In this document: positions 15,628 to 23,262 of the stretch, one piece after another
Position numbering within the stretch: position 1 is the stretch's first letter
How the letters are laid out: each line of letters begins with the position of its first letter
NCBI RefSeq assembly: GCF_001072375.1
Contig: NZ_JVKV01000070.1
Span: 1 to 64,000 of the forward strand
From: Streptococcus pseudopneumoniae
GTDB lineage: Bacteria; Bacillota; Bacilli; Lactobacillales; Streptococcaceae
Direction of reading: 5' to 3'
Length of the DNA: 64,000 nucleotides
Notes under the pieces: generated by a model
The model's input: the letters and a program-made list of their open reading frames with translations, nothing else
Database searches by the model: none
Told to the model about the DNA's origin: nothing
Position numbers and translations under genes: made by a program

Positions 15628-17826
15628 TTATCCATTCAATACATCCTTTACAGCACTAGTTTTAGGAAGTTTTTTAGGTTCTTCCTTCTTTGGTTCAGCA
15701 GTTTTTTCTTCCGTTTTCTTTGGCTCAGCCGGTTTCTCTTTTTCTTTATAAACAAACTTAAGTGTCTGTTTATCCGAAGAAACCTTCCCTTCCAACTCTT
15801 CTGGAACTGCCTTCAAAACATAAGTTGTATCTTTAACTGTAATTTCTGTTTCAACATCACGATCAAATTTCCAGTCTTTACCTACAAGCTCTCCAGCTTT
15901 GGAAATAACTTCAGAATTCTTGATTTCCTCGCCCTTTTCGTTGACAAAGATAGCTTTAACTTCCTCGCCTTTTTCATGTGCCAAGTAAGTCAGCAAAAGG
16001 TCATTTTCAGCAAACTTCCCTTTCTCTTCGCCTTCTTTAAGGGTAACTTCAAATCCATCAACAGTCGGAGCTTTGATATCATAATCATCTCCAGAGAATC
16101 CCTTAGCTACAAGAATATCCTGATCAATCTGCTCATTCGTTAAAGCATTCAGAACCTTGACTGTTAAAGAATAAACCTTTTTATCTGCTGGTTTCTTTTC
16201 ATACAGATAATGTAGTTTAACAGTGTCCTTAGTAACTTTTCCAGAAGATTCTTTAGGCTCACCAGTCAATACATAGGTTTCACCATCAACGGTCAATTCC
16301 TTCTTAACTTCAGTTGCCTTCCATTCACTACCAATTTCCTTACCAGCTTCGATAATTGTGATATCGCTTTGCCCAGGAATTTCTTTTCCGTCCGCTGTTC
16401 GGAAATCAGCAGTAACAGCTCCACCTTCGTTTTTGATAGAATCAGATTTCTTAGCTACCTCTTTTCCATCTAGTGACACTGTACCTGTTGCAGTACCTTC
16501 TCCAGTAAAGCTATAAACGATTGAGTAATCACCATCAGGTAGTTTTTCTGAAAAATCAACCTTCCCATCTTTGACCGGTAATTCTTTATTGACTTTACCA
16601 CCTTTTAACAAAGCCTTAGTGATTTTTATTCCATCTCCACCGATGGCAACTTGAGCTGTTTGATCTGCGCCCTTAGAGGTTTGTACTTTAATAGTTGCAG
16701 TTTCCATGAACTGTTTAACCACTTCAGCATCTACAATTGACTTGTCTTTACCAGTCATATCGTAGATATTAGGATGACCCAATTCTTTCATTTGCTCAAT
16801 TGAACGCATAGAGTTAGTGTCGTTATCTGTAACCTGATTACGGTTTACAACTGACATAAAGGTCTTAGCCCGTCGTTTTGCCCACTCTGCGAAAGATTTG
16901 TCCATTTCTTCTGGTTTACCTTTATCCATCCAACCATCAGTGTATTGGATAACTGAGACTGTATCAGAAGATTTAGTGATTTTCTCTACAATTTCTTCAA
17001 AAGGAACAACCACATCTACAGATTCATCAATGTAACGATGTGCACCCATTGCATTTGCCAAGCCTTGGAAGTATTGACCATAGTTTTGGTAAGTAGGATC
17101 TTTTTCTGATGGTGCGTTAATTTTCAACAAGTTATCAATAATTTCAAGTGCTTCTTGTTTTGTTAGAAGAGTTGAAGAAATTCCTTTAGTGTCGTTCATA
17201 ACCTTTTTAGTACTGGCATGATACGAACTTTGTCCGTAATTGTCAGGATATAATTGGATGATATGACGACTATCTGGGTTCTTATTGGCTTCGATAATCT
17301 TCTTACTCAAACGAAGTGAATCTTTTACTTTACCGGCATACGAACTAGAGTAGTCATATACATGGACAGTCGTAAGAGGAGCAATTTCATTTGTTGTGCT
17401 CGTATTTGTAGGAGCTTTTGTCTTAAACTGAAGCTCATTAGATCCTGCTTTATCTTCACCAGTTACTACTGTATTTTCAGTAGTTTTTTGTTCTGGAGAA
17501 AAATCAGGTTGTTTAGGATCAACTGGTTCTGGATTAGGATTTTTAACCTTAGGCGCATCTTTCTTGACCTTTTCAATTTCAATTTTGGTCTTTTCCAAAT
17601 CCTTGAATTTGTCGGATTTATTATTGCTAACCTTTTTTTCGTCACCCCCAGAGGATTCTGTATCCTTCTGCTCTGTTTTTTCAGTCGTAGCTGATTTTAC
17701 TGAAGATTCACTTTTGGATTCATCTGCTTGAGCTATTGCCGAACCGACAAGCCCAACTGCAACGAGTCCTAGTGCTACAGAACATAGACGTTTTCCATAT
17801 TTTCTATAGCTAAATGTTTTTTTCAT
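15628..17826 (-). CDS. Secreted VWA and MucBP-repeat surface protein with an incomplete sorting signal
   Basis: A 732-aa exported protein. A YSIRK-like signal (SYRKYGKRLCSVALG) ends near AQA. A charged linker leads to a von Willebrand A-like domain (about 150-360) with a MIDAS motif DYSSS (158-162) and a later YTDGWMD. Two MucBP-like repeats near the C-terminus (about 470-545 and 620-695) share GKEI/GEEI and LKFVY/LHYLY motifs. It ends PKKLPKTSAVKDVLNG: an LPXTS sorting box but no hydrophobic stretch or basic tail. The stop is followed within 16 bases by the start of the adhesin gene. It may be released, or retained by partners. The position suggests prgC, but domain content differs. Confidence 0.82.
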   Translation of the reverse strand: MKKTFSYRKYGKRLCSVALGLVAVGLVGSAIAQADESKSESSVKSATTEKTEQKDTESSGGDEKKVSNNKSDKFKDLEKTKIEIEKVKKDAPKVKNPNPEPVDPKQPDFSPEQKTTENTVVTGEDKAGSNELQFKTKAPTNTSTTNEIAPLTTVHVYDYSSSYAGKVKDSLRLSKKIIEANKNPDSRHIIQLYPDNYGQSSYHASTKKVMNDTKGISSTLLTKQEALEIIDNLLKINAPSEKDPTYQNYGQYFQGLANAMGAHRYIDESVDVVVPFEEIVEKITKSSDTVSVIQYTDGWMDKGKPEEMDKSFAEWAKRRAKTFMSVVNRNQVTDNDTNSMRSIEQMKELGHPNIYDMTGKDKSIVDAEVVKQFMETATIKVQTSKGADQTAQVAIGGDGIKITKALLKGGKVNKELPVKDGKVDFSEKLPDGDYSIVYSFTGEGTATGTVSLDGKEVAKKSDSIKNEGGAVTADFRTADGKEIPGQSDITIIEAGKEIGSEWKATEVKKELTVDGETYVLTGEPKESSGKVTKDTVKLHYLYEKKPADKKVYSLTVKVLNALTNEQIDQDILVAKGFSGDDYDIKAPTVDGFEVTLKEGEEKGKFAENDLLLTYLAHEKGEEVKAIFVNEKGEEIKNSEVISKAGELVGKDWKFDRDVETEITVKDTTYVLKAVPEELEGKVSSDKQTLKFVYKEKEKPAEPKKTEEKTAEPKKEEPKKLPKTSAVKDVLNG

Positions 17827-17926
17827 AGTATCGCCTTTCTAAATGTTCATTGGAATATTTTCTAACGAATATAATTGATGGATCTCTTGCTCTAAAATAT
17901 ACAATTATCATTTTTCCTCCAACCAA

Positions 17927-17954
17927 AAAGTCACCAAGAAACCTTGATGACTTT
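17927..17954 (-). terminator. Terminator after the surface exclusion gene
   Basis: AAAGTCA (17927-17933) pairs with TGACTTT (17948-17954), with an inner CAAG/CTTG pairing. On the minus strand the stem ends in TTTTT. It starts 8 bases beyond the stop of the prgA-like gene, so it may separate that gene from the VWA protein gene. Confidence 0.75.
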
Positions 17955-17961
17955 AATAAAT

Positions 17962-20547
17962 TTAATTTTCCTTAGATTCTCGTTTGATTTTCAACAGACT
18001 TAAAAGTGAAACAGTTACCATTCCCAATAACCAGAGACTAGAAGATTTTTCTCCCGTCTTAGGTAATTCGTATGTTGCAGCTGGTGCTTGATAAACTGGA
18101 TCTTTGACTTTTGCCACTTGTTCATGTACATACTTCGCAGTTTTACCATTTTGAAGAACTGGAGTAGATTGGGTTCCTTCTTGTTCAATACTTGCTTTTT
18201 GAACAGTCAACTCTTTTTGATGCTCAATTTCTTGTTGTGCTTCTAGATAATCACGATAAGCCGACAACAACTCTTTATGAGCCTCTAATACCTTTCTTTG
18301 TTCTGCCTTTGCAATTTCTAGTTTTTCTAGTGCTAACTCAAGAACGGATTTCTTTTCTTTCAAAACTTCTTGAGCAGCTTCAAGATTAACTTTTGCCTTT
18401 TCTAAGAGTTGTGGGGCATTCTTCAAAACTTCCACTCGCTCTTTTGATGCTTTCAAGGCTTCAGCTGATTCTGAAAGTAAAGCTTGACGATTGAGAACAA
18501 GTTCTTTAATTCGAGTAAGTTCACCTTGTTTAGCTAATAATGCCTCTTTCTCCGCAGTCAAAGCTTCATTCAGTGATTTCCATTCAGTTTGTTTTTCAGC
18601 TAGTTTATCTTTAGCTAACGCAAGTACTTCACGTTTATTTTGTACGTCCGCATTCAACTGTTCCAAAGCCTCTTGCGCTTGTTTATTTTCTAAACTAGCT
18701 TTTTTAAGGTTTGCTTCCGCCTGCTTTAATTTAGCTTCTGCTTCAGGAGTTTTTAAAGCAATATTCTGAATATCATTACGATTAGTCACTGCATTTTGCG
18801 CAGTAACTTCTGCTTGAGTATATTCTGTCTGTGCTTGTTCTTTTCTAGCTTGTGCATCCTTACGATTCGTTTCCGCAGTATCATAAGTATCCTGAGCCTG
18901 TGCCACAGAATTTCTAGCTACTTGAATTCTTTCCTGAAGACTAGCTAGATTGTTCTTAGTATCAATTTTAACTTCTTGATGGAAACCATTTTTCAGCAAA
19001 TCAATTGTTTTAGAATCTGTTCCAACATAGTGCATCGCAACTAAACCAAGATCTGTCTTTCGGGTTGCTACACCTATATATTGAAGCGTGACTGACTTAC
19101 GATCAAGCCCTGAAAAGTTTAAAGCATGGCCCCAATCAGCGTGCTTATCATAAAACAGCATCATAACCATGTTGTTGTATGCCTGTTGTTTCAGATCAGC
19201 TAATGTGACTACATCATCTGCATTTTGAAAGCCAATATTTTCAGCAAGTAGACCTTGATTCCCTTGATTCAAACCAACTTCTTTCGCTACGGTGTTCAAA
19301 GCATCTAGGTCATGCCCATACTGATTAGTTGATAGCTGAGTTGCTTTCTGTGCCACTTTCTGCATATCTCGATTCACTAAAACTGGAATATCATCGGTTC
19401 CCATCAATTGACGGAAATCATTAATCAAATGTGCATTGAAAATGGCAAGTTCATCTTGAATTTCAGCAGATAAATGGTTGACATCAGCAATAACCGTCTT
19501 TTTATCGGCCTCACTCTGCTTAAATGGAGAAGTTGGATTACTGTAATAAGTCTCACCACCATCTGGTGAGCTAAATCCAGCAGCAGTCATACCTCTCTTG
19601 GCAATTTCTTGTAACTTATTTGAATTTTCTTCAGTGGGATTATTGAAGTAAGCCTTTAATGCTTCTACATAGCCAGCAGGATAAGTGATCGAAGTCGTTG
19701 TCAAACTGTCCAGAACACTTTGAGCCTTAGATAGATTCTCTTTAGCTACTTGATACTGATTTTCAGCGTTAGTAGCTTGAGTGGTTGCTTGAACTAGTTC
19801 CTGCGCTTTCACCAACCTAGTTGCTTCTGTACTCGTTACCTCTTCTTCTGCCTGTTTCAACTTAGAATCACGTTGTTCATCTGCTTTTTTAGCAAGTTCC
19901 AACTCTTGTCGAGCTTGTGATTCAGCTTTTTCACTCATTTCCAAGTTTCGCCCAGCAGCTTCAGCATTAGCAACAATACCCGCAACTCCAGTTCCGTCTA
20001 AAATAGCTTGTTTTTCGGCTACAATTTGTTCTGCATCTGTAACTTCTTTTGTTTTGTCATCAAGCTTTCTCGTAGCTTCTTTGACATTTGCTTCCTGATC
20101 AGTAACATTCTTTTCAGCTAGCTTTTGTTCCTTTTCAGCAGAGGTCAGTTCTTCTTTAGCCTTCTTCTCAGCAATTTCTTTTGTAGAGACATCTTCTTTT
20201 GCATCCTGGATATTTTTTGGAGTAGCTTCCTTGACTACTTTCTCCGCTTGAGTAACAGTTTCTGTAGCTTCATCAACTGCTTTCTTAGCATTGTTCACCT
20301 CATTTTGAGCTGTGTTTACAATCTCCTCATGTTTTTTTACAACTGTATTTGCCTGAACCACATCTGCTTGGGAGATAGCAACATCAGTTTCTGTAACTGT
20401 TTTTTTAGTTGCTGTCTTCTGTTGATTACCTGAATTTGGCTCTGAAGGCTTTACTTCTTCTGCGGAAGCTTGAGTTGTTGCTCCAACTGCTGCTGTTGCG
20501 ATTGCGCTAGCTAATAAAACTTTTTTTACTTCTTTCATCATTTCCAT
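17962..20547 (-). CDS. PrgA/SEC10-like LPXTG surface exclusion protein
   Basis: An 861-aa cell wall protein. The signal peptide ends at about residue 29 (ASAEE). Two very long coiled coils (about 60-290 and 535-790), built of Ala/Lys/Glu/Gln heptads, flank a globular domain (about 295-530) that matches the SEC10/PgrA surface exclusion family in my memory and includes DWGHALNFSG. An LPKTG signal at 828, a hydrophobic segment and a basic tail anchor it. In pCF10, PrgA blocks unproductive mating between donor cells and works with the PrgB adhesin. The first ATG has GGAG seven bases upstream. It follows a 46-aa membrane peptide by 20 bases. Confidence 0.9.
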   Translation of the reverse strand: MEMMKEVKKVLLASAIATAAVGATTQASAEEVKPSEPNSGNQQKTATKKTVTETDVAISQADVVQANTVVKKHEEIVNTAQNEVNNAKKAVDEATETVTQAEKVVKEATPKNIQDAKEDVSTKEIAEKKAKEELTSAEKEQKLAEKNVTDQEANVKEATRKLDDKTKEVTDAEQIVAEKQAILDGTGVAGIVANAEAAGRNLEMSEKAESQARQELELAKKADEQRDSKLKQAEEEVTSTEATRLVKAQELVQATTQATNAENQYQVAKENLSKAQSVLDSLTTTSITYPAGYVEALKAYFNNPTEENSNKLQEIAKRGMTAAGFSSPDGGETYYSNPTSPFKQSEADKKTVIADVNHLSAEIQDELAIFNAHLINDFRQLMGTDDIPVLVNRDMQKVAQKATQLSTNQYGHDLDALNTVAKEVGLNQGNQGLLAENIGFQNADDVVTLADLKQQAYNNMVMMLFYDKHADWGHALNFSGLDRKSVTLQYIGVATRKTDLGLVAMHYVGTDSKTIDLLKNGFHQEVKIDTKNNLASLQERIQVARNSVAQAQDTYDTAETNRKDAQARKEQAQTEYTQAEVTAQNAVTNRNDIQNIALKTPEAEAKLKQAEANLKKASLENKQAQEALEQLNADVQNKREVLALAKDKLAEKQTEWKSLNEALTAEKEALLAKQGELTRIKELVLNRQALLSESAEALKASKERVEVLKNAPQLLEKAKVNLEAAQEVLKEKKSVLELALEKLEIAKAEQRKVLEAHKELLSAYRDYLEAQQEIEHQKELTVQKASIEQEGTQSTPVLQNGKTAKYVHEQVAKVKDPVYQAPAATYELPKTGEKSSSLWLLGMVTVSLLSLLKIKRESKEN

Positions 20548-20567
20548 TTGATTTCTCCTTTTTGATA

Positions 20568-20708
20568 TTACTTAAAACAATGCTTATTTGAATAGTCTTT
20601 TAGTTCTCGTGAGATTTTATCAGACAATTTATTTGGGATAAAAGTCATATATACTAGAATCCCAGAGGCTAAAAGAATAACTGTAAATATTATCTGTATA
20701 ATACTCAT
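20568..20708 (-). CDS. 46-aa membrane peptide upstream of the surface exclusion gene
   Basis: A short frame with an ATG at 20708, AAGGTG at a suitable distance upstream and a stop at 20568. It encodes MSIIQIIFTVILLASGILVY followed by a charged C-terminal half ending HCFK. One hydrophobic helix (residues 3-23) fills the N-terminal half, giving the look of a small membrane protein. It ends 20 bases before the prgA-like start. I know no family for it. Coding is supported by the ribosome site, topology and the tight fit between neighbours. Confidence 0.6.
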   Translation of the reverse strand: MSIIQIIFTVILLASGILVYMTFIPNKLSDKISRELKDYSNKHCFK

Positions 20709-20775
20709 TTCTTCACCTTTTCATAACATCACCTATCTGCTTTCAGCAACAAAGAAACAATTCCTTGCTCCCCAA

Positions 20776-20802
20776 AACAGATAGATGAGGACTCTATCTG
20801 TT
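20776..20802 (-). terminator. Hairpin overlapping the stop of the 105-aa gene
   Basis: AACAGATAG (20776-20784) pairs perfectly with CTATCTGTT (20794-20802) around a nine-base loop. On the minus strand only four T follow before GGGG, so this is a weak terminator or an mRNA-stabilising hairpin ahead of the surface protein genes. Confidence 0.5.
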
Positions 20803-21118
20803 AAATTTTACCGCTAGGTCTGTGATAACCTTTACCGGTTAGCTGTAAGATAGTTTTATTACCTTGCTTAATTCGTCTGGCAACTAAAATATCTCCACGT
20901 TTAATGGTGCGTATATCTCTATAGATTTTAGAGTATTCTGCAATCATTTCAACGGTTTGAAGTTTTCCTGCCACATACCCTTTTTTGGGAATAAGACCAT
21001 ACTTACTAGTTAATTTCATTTCTTCACCACTTGCAAGCCGTGCAGTTGCATCACCTTGCAAACCTAGTCGTCTTAAGTCAGTGAGTGTAACCTCACTAGT
21101 TGATTTTATTTGATTCAT
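20801..21118 (-). CDS. ICE protein of unknown function, 105 aa
   Basis: A 105-aa basic soluble protein with an ideal AAGGAGG ribosome site before the ATG at 21118. It has a small beta-rich look, with repeated short Lys/Ile segments and a C-terminal GKGYHRPSGKI. There is no signal peptide or membrane helix, and I do not recognise a family. It is the first gene after the 320-bp non-coding block and precedes the surface protein genes, so a regulatory or DNA-binding role is possible but unproven. Confidence 0.7.
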   Translation of the reverse strand: MNQIKSTSEVTLTDLRRLGLQGDATARLASGEEMKLTSKYGLIPKKGYVAGKLQTVEMIAEYSKIYRDIRTIKRGDILVARRIKQGNKTILQLTGKGYHRPSGKI

Positions 21119-21439
21119 ATTGTCCTCCTTTTTGAATCAAAGGCTGATTTACAGCCATGCCGAGTTGATGCCGTACATCTCTACTGTGTTTTTTACGCAC
21201 GATTTATAGTTTAGAAATCGCAAACTCTTTCGTCTTACGGGACAAGTCAACCGTGACTTTACATAATGCAGTCAGCACTAGATATACTTTCTAGATACAC
21301 ACCGCCCCTGTTCTTCTTTTTATGCCTAGACTGCGCTAATCGGGACAGTGGGGATATTCAATTTTCAAAGAACAAGAGTAGTTTTAGGACTTGCTCAGGT
21401 CAGATATCACATATAAAAATTACTTTCTGAATAATTTTT
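21119..21439. other. Non-coding block between repA and the transfer genes: candidate oriT/control region
   Basis: No convincing gene occupies these 320 bases. They hold an inverted repeat CGATTT (21200-21205) / AAATCG (21215-21220), the sequence TCTTTCGTCTTACGGGA (21226-21242), and a near-direct repeat of CTAGATA before the stretch ACACCGCCCCTG. CTTACGGGA resembles part of nic regions I remember from staphylococcal and other Gram-positive conjugative plasmids. Together with its place between replication and transfer modules this makes an origin of transfer plausible but unproven. A promoter for the 105-aa gene must also lie here; I see no strong one. Confidence 0.35.
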
Positions 21440-22306
21440 TTAATGATTTTCAATACACTTTCGAGCGTTACTATTGTAAATCGCAAGTAACCCATTAAAA
21501 ACATATTCAGCAATTACTTCTGATGAACGGGCAAATCGCATATTTTCTAAAGCATATCGATAGCGTTCTTCAAATGGCATCATGATATAGGCTGCCATCG
21601 TATCTGAGTAATTTTCTTCTAAAAGTTGAGAATAAACTAAATCATAAATATAATCCTTATCATACTTGCTAGCTTTATCAACTTTTCTGGAAAGTCTGTC
21701 TTGTTTATTATTTGGGGAATTTCTAGGAAACCTCTCCTCGTCCTCCTCAGAAATAACTAATTCAGTGTCTTTATTATTAGTCTCACTATATTCAGTATCG
21801 TTAGGGTCTAAATTTGACACCAGGTCCGTATAAATCTGACACCCCCCTGGTGTTTTTTTGACACCCCCCTGGTCTAAATCTGACACCCCCCTAGTATCAG
21901 ATTTGGAATCACCTGATTTATCAACCATTCTAGCAACTGTGTCATCTTGCAAGAGACCAAGGTAAATTCGGTTAGCTAGATTTCCTGATTTACTTGTAGA
22001 TTGTTGAACCTCATGAATTAATCCATACTCTGTGAGTTGCTTCTTAATTCTTAATAGGGTAGATTTCGAGCAACTTAGTATCTTCATCAAATTAGAGTTG
22101 GAATAAACCAGATAAATATTTCCATTCTCATCAATCCAATTATTCTTGAAAGAAAGATCTAGTCTATCTTTAAGCATGGCATAAGCGACTTTTGCATCTA
22201 ACCTCATATCCTCATAAATAGGATTTTCAAACAAAACCTTTGGTAAGGCATAAAAGCGATCAGATGTCTGATAATGGCTAGCACTAATAAACTGAATTTG
22301 TTTCAT
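21440..22306 (-). CDS. repA: RepA_N-type replication initiator
   Basis: A 288-aa plasmid-type initiator. The N-terminal 75 residues (FYALPKVLFENPIYEDM, then AKVAYAMLKDRL) match the RepA_N winged-helix domain of Gram-positive plasmids and some ICEs. A second DNA-binding-like segment, KILSCSKSTLLRIKKQL, lies near residue 80. The middle (135-164) is encoded by four 22-bp direct repeats, typical of replicons with the origin inside rep. The C-terminal domain (about 205-285) is helical, possibly DnaD-like. AGAGGTG precedes the ATG, and the 55-aa gene ends three bases upstream. It probably lets the excised element replicate. Confidence 0.9.
   Translation of the reverse strand: MKQIQFISASHYQTSDRFYALPKVLFENPIYEDMRLDAKVAYAMLKDRLDLSFKNNWIDENGNIYLVYSNSNLMKILSCSKSTLLRIKKQLTEYGLIHEVQQSTSKSGNLANRIYLGLLQDDTVARMVDKSGDSKSDTRGVSDLDQGGVKKTPGGCQIYTDLVSNLDPNDTEYSETNNKDTELVISEEDEERFPRNSPNNKQDRLSRKVDKASKYDKDYIYDLVYSQLLEENYSDTMAAYIMMPFEERYRYALENMRFARSSEVIAEYVFNGLLAIYNSNARKCIENH
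21816..21903. repeat. Four 22-bp iterons inside repA, probable replication origin
   Basis: Units start at 21816, 21838, 21860 and 21882, exactly 22 bases apart. Three carry the core GACACCCCCCT followed by GGT or AGT, and the first carries GACACCAGGT. The second unit also forms an imperfect inverted repeat GACACC/GGTGT. The spacing of about two helical turns is that of initiator-binding iterons. In RepA_N replicons the origin lies within the rep gene, which fits this position. Confidence 0.8.
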
Positions 22307-22309
22307 AAA

Positions 22310-22477
22310 TTACACCTCTTTCAGTCTAAAGTCACCATTCATGGTAAATCCTATCAACCCAAAGGCCTCAAGTTCTCCTATACTTGCTATTATTTCTTTT
22401 CGTGTGGAACCTGTTTCCTTCATCAAAAACTGGATTATCATCTCTCTTGAAATTCTCTCCTTACTTTTTCGTCTCAT
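22310..22477 (-). CDS. 55-aa ICE protein upstream of repA
   Basis: A small basic protein beginning MRRKSKERISREMI with a helix-turn-helix-like stretch (MKETGSTRKEIIASIGELEAF split by T-G-S) and a short beta end. The ATG at 22477 has GGAGG eight bases upstream. A slightly longer TTG-started frame is not favoured. It ends three bases before repA, so the two are probably co-translated. It resembles a short winged-helix DNA-binding protein and could control repA, but I do not recognise it. It is the outermost ICE gene, only about 25 bases from the hairpin ending the crcB operon. Confidence 0.65.
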   Translation of the reverse strand: MRRKSKERISREMIIQFLMKETGSTRKEIIASIGELEAFGLIGFTMNGDFRLKEV

Positions 22478-22494
22478 AATTTTTCCTCCCAAAA

Positions 22495-22529
22495 TACAAA
22501 AAAGAACTAACGGATTTTTCCGTTAGTTC
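22495..22529 (-). terminator. Strong terminator hairpin at the ICE/chromosome junction
   Basis: GAACTAACGG (22504-22513) pairs perfectly with CCGTTAGTTC (22520-22529). On the minus strand it is followed by TTTTTTG. It ends the aroQ-crcB-crcB transcript. The first ICE gene begins about 25 bases further on, so the element boundary must lie close to or inside this hairpin region. Confidence 0.85.
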
Positions 22530-22546
22530 AATATTTTCTATTTATC

Positions 22547-22894
22547 TCAAAACACTAGACACTTACACAGTAAAATTCCTAAAAAAATAACAAGCAAACC
22601 ACCTAAGTAGGTCAAGAGAAAATAACTGTAAAAGACCTTCTTATCAGCCAAGAGTTTTTGGAGTTCATCATTCAAGGTTGAAAAAGTGGTTAGACCTCCA
22701 CAAAATCCTGTGGCAAGGATAAGATAGACTTCTTTAGACTCCACATGATTGTAAAATAAGCCGATCAAAAAACAGCCCAGTAGATTAGCTATGAGAGTTC
22801 CTAGAGGCAGTACAGACCCCTGATTATAACGTGAAAAGAAATAACGCACGAGGGCACCTAGTCCACAAGCAAGTGCTAGATATAATACTACCAT
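22547..22894 (-). CDS. crcB: CrcB/FluC fluoride channel subunit (second copy)
   Basis: A small four-helix membrane protein of the Fluc family, which exports fluoride as a dual-topology dimer. The GTLIAN motif (about residue 32) and TGFCGGLTTFSTL (about 62) are the family signatures. The start is the ATG at 22894, six bases after GGAGG, giving 115 aa. The longer TTG-started frame would contain the ribosome site. It overlaps the first crcB copy by seven bases. Paired copies in Firmicutes usually form a heterodimer in which the two proteins insert in opposite orientations. Confidence 0.92.
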   Translation of the reverse strand: MVVLYLALACGLGALVRYFFSRYNQGSVLPLGTLIANLLGCFLIGLFYNHVESKEVYLILATGFCGGLTTFSTLNDELQKLLADKKVFYSYFLLTYLGGLLVIFLGILLCKCLVF

Positions 22895-23262
22895 TTCTTC
22901 CTCCCTAAACAATAAGCCAATAAAAGTCCACCACCAATGCTCAGAACTAGATAGATTAGTAGACTTAGGTAAGAACCTGTATCCAGCAATTTCACGCCAT
23001 CTAACATGAGGCTTGAAAAAGTCGTTAATCCTCCACAGAAGCCAGTTCCAAGCGCTAAAATGACACCTTTACTGCTTCCCTTATAAACCAAATAACCTTT
23101 GACAAGATAGACTAAGCAGAAAATTCCTAGATAGTTAGCAAAGAGAGTTCCCCATGGAAAGTCTGGACTGGCTGGAAACCATCTCGAAATCTGATATCGG
23201 ACAAGTCCTCCCAGCATGGCAGATAGAAAGATTCCTAGTGGGTAAAATTGTTCTTTTTTCAT
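22888..23262 (-). CDS. crcB: CrcB/FluC fluoride channel subunit (first copy)
   Basis: A 124-aa Fluc family protein with four hydrophobic helices, GTLFAN (about 38) and TGFCGGLTTFSSL (about 73). With its neighbour it should form the fluoride efflux channel. Its ATG overlaps the stop of the chorismate mutase gene by four bases and its end overlaps the second copy by seven. No fluoride riboswitch was noticed upstream of the operon. Confidence 0.93.
   Translation of the reverse strand: MKKEQFYPLGIFLSAMLGGLVRYQISRWFPASPDFPWGTLFANYLGIFCLVYLVKGYLVYKGSSKGVILALGTGFCGGLTTFSSLMLDGVKLLDTGSYLSLLIYLVLSIGGGLLLAYCLGRKKW

Noticed and set aside
15628..15660. Frameshift as the cause of the missing anchor in the VWA protein
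   Set aside because: The stop is followed immediately by the next gene's ribosome site and start. No frame contains a hydrophobic segment or basic tail, so a simple one-base error cannot explain it.
15466..16143. A 225-codon plus-strand open frame
   Set aside because: It lies antisense to two intact surface protein genes, is rich in Phe, Ser and Cys as expected from the reverse of Lys/Glu-rich coding DNA, and has no supporting ribosome site or family.
21816..21903. CRISPR-like array
   Set aside because: The 22-base units are contiguous with no unique spacers, lie inside a replication gene and number only four, which fits iterons instead.
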